A stretch of 64,000 bases of DNA from the NCBI GenBank assembly GCA_015680905.1, contig CM027377.1:30776501-30840500 (forward strand). Reading direction: 5' to 3'. The notes beneath the pieces were generated by a model. It was not told the DNA's origin. It made no database searches and saw only the letters and a program-made list of their open reading frames with translations. Source of the DNA: Coptis chinensis. Taxonomy: Eukaryota; Streptophyta; Magnoliopsida; Ranunculales; Ranunculaceae. A program made the position numbers and the translations under genes. Shown in pieces: positions 56,651 to 64,000 of this stretch; positions within the stretch are counted from its first letter, which is position 1; each line of letters starts with the position of its first letter.

Positions 56651-57600
56651 CAGGTGAATCTCATGGCGAGTGGCGTAACAAAAGACTCACGGCGTTAAAG
56701 ACTCACGCGTCTTGAGGATCGGCGTTAAAAGACTCAACATGTATATACACGTTTTGTTTTATTAGCACCCGGCGCAGTGCCCAAAGAAATTAATGATATG
56801 CACCATCGGATATTTCATGGTTAAATCACGGGCAATGGATTCCCCAGAGGCCAACCCGATTCAGTTTTTCTATGTTAACGGTTTTTTAGGCGGTTTGAGG
56901 CTATACCATATGTACTAAGGGTAATATTATTATTAGACCATTGCACATTGGTCAAGGATGGTACCGTCCAAAACCCTAGGCCCCAAAACATAAAGGATAA
57001 GCCCGCGATCAGCTGGATTAGGTTCACCGAGAGCCGACATGAAAGTTGCCCCGAGTTAAAGTAACATTTGTGATGTGTTGTTTTATTTGGATTTCGGTGG
57101 TGTCGATACCGTTCTTCTCGACTTGTACATTTGTATATAAAGGATAAATAAATAAAACCAAAGATTGTTCAAAAATAAAATAAAAATAAAAATAAAAAAA
57201 ATAAAAAAAAAAAAAAAATAAAAATTTTTTTTTGTGGATGGCATTTTTAATACTGATCGTTTCGATATCTCATCGGTTAAATTCGGAGTTGAAACGAATC
57301 GAATTTCCAAGTTTGAAGTTTCGGAACATTTTAGGGACATAACAGGAATTTCTGTAATTCATTTGTACTTGGGCCAAAATTTTGACCCTGAAAACCCAAG
57401 ATCGGGTACAAAGCCCACGCCGGGGCACCAGCGTTCCCCTTTCTTTTCTTCCACAAAAACCGGATCTTGGTCCCCAACATACACCTCGACCAGCGACCCT
57501 CCACCCTGAAATCGACCTCCGCCGCGAATCAACCCTCCACCAAACTCCACCCCCTTCCTCCAAAGAAGCACCTCCTCTTACTATTTGCACTATCAAAATT
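56651..57600. other. no recognised gene
   Basis: Has a short repeat GGCGTTAAA(A)GACTCA (56690-56735) and an A-rich low-complexity tract (57165-57232). Open frames on both strands between 57234 and 57690 overlap and lack motifs. Confidence 0.4.
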
Positions 57601-58690
57601 CAATTTAAACCATGCTATGGCGCGAAGGCGAATTCACGTCGAGAGAAATTTGAAAATCTATATAATTCCGGATGTTTCACCCATTTTTGATGAGGAAATT
57701 GAAAGTAGAGTGGGAATATCTTTTGCATCGAATCCCACTCAATATTCGAAGATTTGGTGTTGAAATTTTATAACAATGGAGGTTTCGGGGTGGCGAATTT
57801 TGGATTCGGCCGGATGGGATGGAGCGTGAACTCCGCGGAGGAGTTGATTTGAATGCAGCGGATATCGGGTAACTTTCGGATAGCCCGACCCCCGCGTATT
57901 GTCGAAGTATCCGACCGAGGGATTTGATGTTTGACCGCGCTTCGAGGGGAGTACAACACCGCTCGAATGCGTGTACCGAAGATTCTCGAGGCCGTAACCA
58001 ATTAGCCCGTCACTCGATGGTTGGCGCCAACGTCATTGGAACTTCAAAGGCGTCGGCGTGAACAAGACTTTCTTGCACCTGCTGTGGATCCCTCGGGGAG
58101 GGAAGCACACTTTACGTATGGTCCATTTCACGGGCCATATTCTTACGACCCAAGTCAAGCGGTCGACTCCTCTTCTTTGTACTTGTTACTTTCGGCTTAT
58201 GCTTAATTTAGGGTTCGATCTACTCGCCTTTCATTGAAACAAAGGGCTTTTCGAGAATTTTGGAATTTTTTGAGACTTGTGTTTTGGACCATTGGGACCC
58301 GAGTAGCTAGAGATGACATTGAGCATGATAGCGTTACCTCCTCCTCCGCCTTCACCACGTTGTTTTAACGAAGATACCATGCACCGAATAAATACTCCTA
58401 TGGATGCCTTGAGGAACATGAATTCTAGTATCGCGCGGGATGTTTCTTCGCCGGAAAGAGATGATTACTTCCCGTATGAATTCCAGCAAGAAATGAGAAA
58501 TCGCCAAGGCCAATTCGGAGGAGAATGATGATGGCTAATCGGCGACAATTCAAGATCGGTTACTTTCTGATCCTATAGGCCACATTCACGCCCGATCAAC
58601 TTCGGCTGAAGTTAGCCGGTGGCGAAGGCGTAGAAACCGGGTTCATCTTCGCTAACCCGAGGATTCGATAGGCTGTTTATTTTCTTTGGT
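57601..58690 (+). pseudogene. possible transposon-protein relic, N-terminal type
   Basis: MARRRIHVERNLKIYIIPDV (from 57617) and, after frame changes, LVLKFYNNGGFGVANFGF, KILEAVTN and LELQRRRREQDFLAP. The run 'R..ERN ... FY.N' is like the plant transposon-protein domain found in ORFs of Tat-type and other elements; 58313-58528 gives DALRNMNSSIARDVSS and EFQQEMRNRQGQF. Several stops. Low confidence. Confidence 0.35.
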
Positions 58691-58884
58691 TTAAAATGAC
58701 CGTGTCATTTATTTTCCTAATGCATCGCATTTTATTTTAGTGCTAAATTATTATATATCGGTTGATTTCTCATAATTTTTGTATCTCGGGCGGTTTAAAT
58801 GAGAAATTATTTATGTTATCACGAATATAGTACTTTCAAAAATATGAGTTTGCTCCTTGATTCATTGGGCTTACTCTCCACAAG

Positions 58885-58950
58885 CCCAACGGTCGAAACA
58901 ATGGTGATCCAAGCGGTCAAATGCCCAACGGTCGAAACCAAGTTATAAAT
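58885..58950 (+). promoter_or_regulatory. candidate promoter with duplicated GCCCAACGGTCGAAAC box
   Basis: GCCCAACGGTCGAAAC occurs at about 58884 and 58922, 38 bp apart. A TATA box TTATAAATAC follows (58942-58951), then a CT-rich leader, and the first ATG is about 90 bp downstream. This is the layout of a plant RNA polymerase II promoter. Confidence 0.45.
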
Positions 58951-59034
58951 ACAACTCCTTTCCTCTTTCCTCATTCCCTTTCTCTCCAATCTTCCGCAAC
59001 TTCTTCTTCACAAATTTTCAATTTCTTGACAATA

Positions 59035-59166
59035 ATGAATAAACTAGAAGCGATGGGAAAAGGAGCCAACGAATGGGCTATCACATTAATTGTGATGGCG
59101 GTGTTTATCATCATTCTCTTGTCACTCATGCATAAAAGCGATCAAGGCATAACTAGATCTATGTAA
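59035..59166 (+). CDS. candidate 43-residue membrane micropeptide
   Basis: The first ATG after the TATA box and CT-rich leader; context CAATAATGAA. The peptide has a polar start (MNKLEAMGKGANE), one strong hydrophobic segment WAITLIVMAVFIIILLSLM, and a short polar end HKSDQGITRSM. No family is recognised. The open frame extends upstream to 58921, but that would start before the TATA box. It could also be chance or an ORF of the surrounding retroelement. Confidence 0.35.
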   Translation: MNKLEAMGKGANEWAITLIVMAVFIIILLSLMHKSDQGITRSM

Positions 59167-59307
59167 CCCGTTTTTTTTTTTCTGTTTTTCTTTTGTATAT
59201 TAGTATGGTGTGTTAAATAATTCTCACACATTTATGCGAGGTTCACGTATTAAATGGAGAAGTTCATTATTAATTAGTTGTGTCTATTAGTTGTCTTTTT
59301 AGGTCTC

Positions 59308-59394
59308 TAATATATATATATATATATAATAATATTTCATAAAAAAAAAAAAAATAAAAAAAAAAAAAAAATCATAAAAAATAAAAAAAAAAAT

Positions 59395-59465
<71 letters not shown>

Positions 59466-59470
59466 AAGTA
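59308..59470. repeat. compound (TA)n / poly-A / (AAT)n low-complexity tract
   Basis: (TA)10 at 59310-59328, A-rich runs 59340-59408, (AT)21 at 59409-59450, then (AAT)n to 59467. The Ile/Tyr/Phe ORFs across it are artefacts. Confidence 0.95.
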
Positions 59471-59822
59471 AATAAATAAACAAACCATAACAACGAAAGG
59501 CCATCCAAAATTCAACAAAATCATTAATGGATACAAATGGTGTTGGAGAAAATCACGACGCCTTCTGGTACACATAACACTTGTCCGCAGGATCGCATTT
59601 CGATTATTCTATCCATATTCTATTCTTGAGTTATGATCATCAATTCTGAAATTACGTGTAAGTTTAACTACCAATGAAACTTTCCTCAGTATTTTCTAAA
59701 CATTCAACAATCTCATTAATTATATTTGGATATCGACATGACAAAGACTTCTTGTGGATCCCCTATGATCTTTGTTCATAATCACATGGGTCATTAACTA
59801 CACTTGGACTCAGTTGGCTATA

Positions 59823-59833
59823 AATCTCTTCTT
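59823..59833 (+). promoter_or_regulatory. TATA box before the 59881 ORF
   Basis: GGCTATAAATCTC is followed by a pyrimidine-rich leader and ATG 60 bp later (CAATAATGGC), the same spacing logic and start context as the 58942 site. Confidence 0.4.
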
Positions 59834-59880
59834 TTTAAGCCATTCTTATTCATACAATTTTCACTATCCTTCCCTCAATA

Positions 59881-60312
59881 ATGGCTCAACCAAGAAAAAT
59901 AACTTGGCAGAAAAGACTACACGAAATCTTTCAAGAGGGCGATTTTCTCCTTATTTTGACAAGCGAAATCGATCGTCGTGGTGGGCGCCTCTTCTATATA
60001 ATTCAGCAGCTAGTTATTCAGAATTGGTTTTGATGTTCTACCAATTTAAGCGGTTATGAAGATGGAAGATTCTACTTCAATGCCTATGGACAGCGTTTGG
60101 AATTGAATAAGGACATGATCTCCGACATACTTCAAATCCCAATAAATAACCGGGGAGTCCCTTTTCAAGAGTCATCATTTGATTCCGCCAAAAACTTTCT
60201 GCGAACTACCGTATCTCATGGCGGCGTCGAAAATACACATCACATTGTTCTTGCGCTCTTTGAAGCGAGAATCAACGTGTTGTGCTCCATCGGTTGGGAC
60301 ATAATGTGTTAG
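59881..60312 (+). pseudogene. plant transposon-protein domain relic (Transposase_32-like)
   Basis: MAQPRKITWQKRLHEIFQEG opens at 59881 and stops after 50 codons. After a frame change SGYEDGRFYFNAYGQRLELN, KDMISDILQIPINNRGVPFQ, ESSFDSAKNFLRTTVSHGG and HHIVLALFEARINVLCSIGW run to 60309. The 'G.F...V.G..I.L....I..ILQIP..G' core followed by a 'L..A...R.INL..L....I' helix pair is the pattern of the putative plant transposon-protein domain. It appears upstream or downstream of gag in gypsy elements. Confidence 0.48.
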
Positions 60313-61114
60313 GTACATCACACCAATCTGAAGTCACAAAGCACCGGCTTCACCTACTTTGGATTTTGCAAACTTCAGAGAGATGACTTTTGTATGATCC
60401 AACACCTGCGGAACGTAATCACCAAGAAAACAAGAAGGTCGGCAGCTCTACCCACTTTGGTTCACAGCTAGATTATGATGCGTTGGGGTTATCGATAATT
60501 TCTCGAGACACCCGCTTCAAAGAGCATATATAAAGGTCTTTCAAAGCGGACTACTCTCTGTTGGTTTTGGACCCCAATACTCACGATAGATGGCGAGAAC
60601 ACCCCAAGGTCAAATTCCCGACCATTTATTTGATGAAAATGCCATGGTGAATATTATTAATCCTATGGGCGACATTAAACTCCTTCATCGGGGTTTGAGG
60701 GAACTACTGCGGCTCGTCGAATATCATCATCACAACTCTTGAGTTTTCCAAGATCGTCCAAACAACTCATGATGTTGAGCGGGGAAGAGATCTTGGAAAC
60801 TCATTCTCAATCCTTGCAAAATCACGCTCCTAATGGAAAATCAAAGCTGTACTCTCGCCCGGTGAGGGACATTCAGATCGCGGCTTCGGCCAACAAATAG
60901 AAGACCTAAGCGGTCAGGTGCAAAATATGCATCTTCTAGATCAATATCGAGAATCCATGATATTACTAAGTCAATAAGTATATAATCATATATGTTATTC
61001 ACGTTTTTTTTTTCGTCGTTACTATGTATTTTATCTTATCCTTTTGTTTTATTTTGTATGAAATGCTTAGTAGGATTGTCATCATTTCCATTGTGACTAA
61101 TATAATTTTAACAT
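60313..61114. other. decayed coding-like region without recognised motif
   Basis: Short in-frame runs on the plus strand (for example TGFTYFGFCKLQRDDF near 60345), many stops. It probably continues the preceding relic. Confidence 0.35.
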
Positions 61115-62199
61115 GTGCTTTCTGGGGAGTCTATTTTCTTACATACTCATTTTTCCATCCAGTTGCCGTTACCTAGTTTATTACTTCATCCACTATGGCA
61201 TCTTCATCAATCCGCGACATCTTCATCATCCATGGTCCCTCCCAAAATCATTCCCGAGCAATCCTTTCGGTCTATGATGGATTCCAATGCCTATGGCCAT
61301 CTCTTCCATGATTACATCACAAACATTGGGTGGTCTTCCCTAATTCTTCAACGACCAAACTTATTCTCCCTAGTTTGGCTGCATACTTTATGCTAATATG
61401 GATGACACACCAGCATTCAACCATCGCATGGTTTCTACTTAGAGCGGATTCACAATCGAGTTGATGACACGCCTCATATCTTTTCCTGAACAACAACTTG
61501 CTCTATCTTTGGACCTCCCCCATATCACGAACCGGTTGCATCTTGGCGATACATCTTTCATAATTCTTACCGTTTCCTTTCGGTGGCAAGCGTTTAGCGA
61601 CTCTTATGGTGATGGTCTTGAGATCAAGCGGGAAGGAGATGGCCATGTGCCATGGCGAAACATCACCATTCCATTAGCAAGCATGACCATGAACATGGGG
61701 ACTGCCATGTTATTTGTACTCCCAAACATTATGGGAGATTGGCATTTTTCTCTCGCCAATGAGGCTGCTGCGTTGTATTGATTGCACTAGCTTCGGGGTC
61801 ATGCATTATTTAACATTTTAGGTTGTGTTGTCTCGGCTGAAAGCGAGCTCGCACTTTTCGGGGATAAGTATATACTTTTACCGTCCACGCTTGCGAATCA
61901 TGAAGACACATTTCCCACAGTTTTAGCTACTTTTCATGGCTGGGTCAAGGTGGATTCCATGTGCCCGACAAAGCGAAATCATTAAGCTCATTGAGGTTTT
62001 AGATCAATGGAAGCGTCCCGCTCGATACCTGAGGCATGTTCGATGTTACCCAAAGGACGAAAAGATGAAGACCAATTTGAGAGAATCCGGAGACAAAGAA
62101 TGGGCAGAAATTTGGCAGACTATTATCTATTGGCGTGATGCTAAGGAAATGCATTTCCTTAAAGAGGGCCTTAAACCCTCACGTCCTGCTGGATGGTAA
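61115..62199 (+). pseudogene. unknown retroelement-associated protein relic
   Basis: Two open parts, 61461-61781 (FPEQQLALSLDLPHITNRLH, NITIPLASMTMNMGTAMLFV, DWHFSLANEAAALY) and 61936-62199 (EIIKLIEVLDQWKRPARYLR, EWAEIWQTIIYWRDAKEMHF, ending GLKPSRPAGW). They are linked in another frame by GCVVSAESELALFGDKYILL. Composition and length look like former coding sequence. It sits between the transposon-protein relic and a polypurine tract, so it is probably part of the same element. Family not recognised. Confidence 0.4.
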
Positions 62200-63936
62200 A
62201 CTTGAGTTTGCCATTGTACATATATCTAGCTAAACCTTTTGTTTGGTGTGCTATTGTTTTTCACGTTTCATATGCTGTGGTTTATTATTTCGTGTGCTAT
62301 TGAACATTTTCTTGTTCTTTCTGAATAATATATATTATGATCTCCAACCTCTCGGTTCCAGCAATCTAGCCCTAATTTTGCTCACGGTTCTCAGGTACTT
62401 TCTCTCTTTAATTATTGATCCTTGAGGACTAAGCATCATTACGTTTGGGGTGCTTTAAACCTATAGCAAAAGAATTAGGCATCTTGTAGCCTATATATAG
62501 TTTTTATTTTCATATTAATAATTGTACTTAGTGACAAAGTCTTGTTTCCTTTTCAATGATGAAAATTGTCTAGAAATCTCACATTAGTATCCGAATTAGG
62601 ATTTGTTTTAAGAAATTTTAGATAATAATGTCGCCTTAATAGTTTTATACATCTTTTCATGAATATTCATGTATGCGAGTATCATTGATTGTACATAGCG
62701 GTAAGTTTACGGAAACAACGGTTAGTTACTTAAACTATAAATCCTGTGAGAATCTAACCAAAAGCCTTGATATGAGTGATTTGTGTGTGATGACACGGAG
62801 GAGTAGTTTTTCGATTAGAGGAAATTACGCATCTACTTACTTGATCACCACGAACCCTAGGCGAAAATTTAGGCCTTCTTTGGATCGACATAGCTAAAAA
62901 TTCTTACCTGTACAAATATTACCGCTAGTCACTCCATCGAACCTTTCATCAAACCTTTCACTTTCACCACAAAAAATTCCTTACCCATCTATTAAACCAA
63001 ATAAAAGAACCTACCTAAGTGATGAGTATGAAAAATAGGATGAAATGTGGAAAGAATAAAGAGAAAGACTTGTCCCAAATATAAGTCGGTTACTTGCTTC
63101 AGAAAAGGAAAATAGAATCATGTTCTTAAAGCCTTATAAAAAAAAAAAAAATCTTAGTATCCGAGAAAGCTTAAGAACAAGGTTGGAAAAACTCAGTTAG
63201 AAGAAGGAAAGGAAAAAGGATTTCTCTAGTATAAATATATGAAGACCTTATTCTCTCATACTTTCGTAAATTTTGATTATCCATTTCCATTTTCTTGTAC
63301 ACTATCACCTAAGCCCCATGATACCTAATAAAGACCTCTAGCTCAATTAGGAGTAGGGTGGTGTGATAATAAGTAGTAGGCGTGATTGATCGACATCGGC
63401 TCCTCGGTATCATTGAGATGTAAGGAAACGTGTGCCCACATTGCATTAATGGAGTTAACAAAACACAGTGGAAAATTTTTGAGTGAATATGTGTTTCAAC
63501 ACATACCGCGAGAACCCATTTAGGTATGCTCTCCAGGATCCGAAACAACCCTGCTAGTATATTTCAATGAAAAGTTCACTGCATGAATAATCATATGTAG
63601 ATGTTTTAATTATTGAATACATATTAACTTGAGTTTCAAAGAAATAAATCCTCGTTCCCCCGCTAAGGAGATGTATGGATATCCCAGATTAATTTAGGAA
63701 ACAAGTTTACGTCACTAAGTCGTTGTAGTATAAATGAAGTTTGTGAGTATCTTTTAAAGGAAAACTCTCACGAGGCTATAACTCGTCCACTAGGGAATTC
63801 CTAGTGGTTTAAGGCCTTGTTGCATATGGTCAATGCAATATCGCCTCTGAAAACGAGAATTAGTTTAGGACTACACATTTTTGGCCACTTATCTAAGTTA
63901 ATGTCTCTTCTTTGCTTGAGGACAAGCAAAGTGCTG
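62200..63936. other. non-coding 3' region of the putative retroelement
   Basis: No coding pattern. ORFs 62673-62897 and 63309-63548 lack motifs. Such long untranslated stretches between coding region and 3' LTR are usual in Tat/Ogre-type elements. Confidence 0.4.
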
Positions 63937-64000
63937 TTTGGGGGTAGTGTGATAAGCACCCAAAAGTGTATTATGAAACCCCATTGAGACATATAAATTT
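63912..64000 (+). repeat. polypurine tract and start of a 3' LTR (family 'TGATAAGCACC')
   Basis: CTTGAGGACAAGCAAAGTGC, then TTTGGGGGTAGTG (63938-63949), then TGATAAGCACCCAAAAGTGT at 63950. 'GAGGACAAGCAAA ... TTTGGGGG' immediately before an LTR is a common 3' signature of plant gypsy elements. The LTR start matches the copies at 40876 (minus) and 35392 (plus). It runs past the window edge. Confidence 0.8.

Noticed and set aside
59299..59575. Tyr/Ile/Phe-rich ORFs
   Set aside because: Translation of the compound TA/A-rich low-complexity tract.

Overview
This is nuclear DNA of a flowering plant, almost certainly not a grass. The window is AT-rich, with plant LTR retrotransposons, MULE, hAT and Helitron relics, miniature elements and a block of chloroplast DNA. 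That block carries accD between rbcL and psaI, a gene that grass plastomes have lost. I see no intact host gene. Nearly every recognisable coding segment belongs to a mobile element or to the plastid insert, and nearly all carry stops or frameshifts.

Layout. 1-8728: minus-strand Ty3/gypsy element of Tekay type (gag, protease, RT, RNase H, integrase with chromodomain-like tail) with one 3.6 kb LTR; its other LTR lies beyond the left edge. 9704-10094: CGATAT-rich foldback element. 10437-17630: large MULE with ~220 bp terminal inverted repeats, a broken PB1/MuDR-type transposase gene on the plus strand, and convergent minus-strand genes (a GRF-like zinc-finger/coiled-coil/membrane protein and a proline-glycine repeat protein). 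18649-19036: second CGATAT-rich foldback element of the same size. 19383-34800: chloroplast insert (NUPT) with cemA, ycf4, psaI, accD, rbcL, atpB, atpE and trnM in normal plastome order. Its cemA copy is split by a 5.9 kb non-coding LTR element (19656-25541) bounded by a perfect GTATG duplication.

35392-42600: gypsy debris. There are two inverted copies of one LTR family sharing a hairpin, a minisatellite built on ATTATTGGCGA, an integrase tail and a ~128 bp array coding for Arg/His-rich repeats. 42651-42877: foldback MITE with C/G runs. 43038-43930: MULE tail joined to an OTU cysteine protease. 45001-45243: complete 243 bp SMART/TRIM retroelement with ATTTG duplication. 45507-46314: non-autonomous hAT with CATACAAC duplication. 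46805-52562: RNase H-domain relic split by a degraded Ty1/copia element (47277-52491). 53390-54240: Helitron helicase relic. 54250-57060: purine-rich, possibly LINE-derived. 57600-64000: remnants of a plant transposon-protein family, two TATA-like sites (one before a 43-codon membrane micropeptide ORF), and at the right edge a polypurine tract with the start of an LTR.

The genes do not form one pathway. What the window records is layered insertion. Plastid DNA entered first and was later hit by the LTR element; the RNase H relic was hit by copia. The best candidates for new biology are the MULE with its convergent accessory genes, the paired CGATAT foldback elements, the conserved LTR hairpin and the small membrane-peptide ORF. 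All calls are from reading the sequence; no database search was possible.
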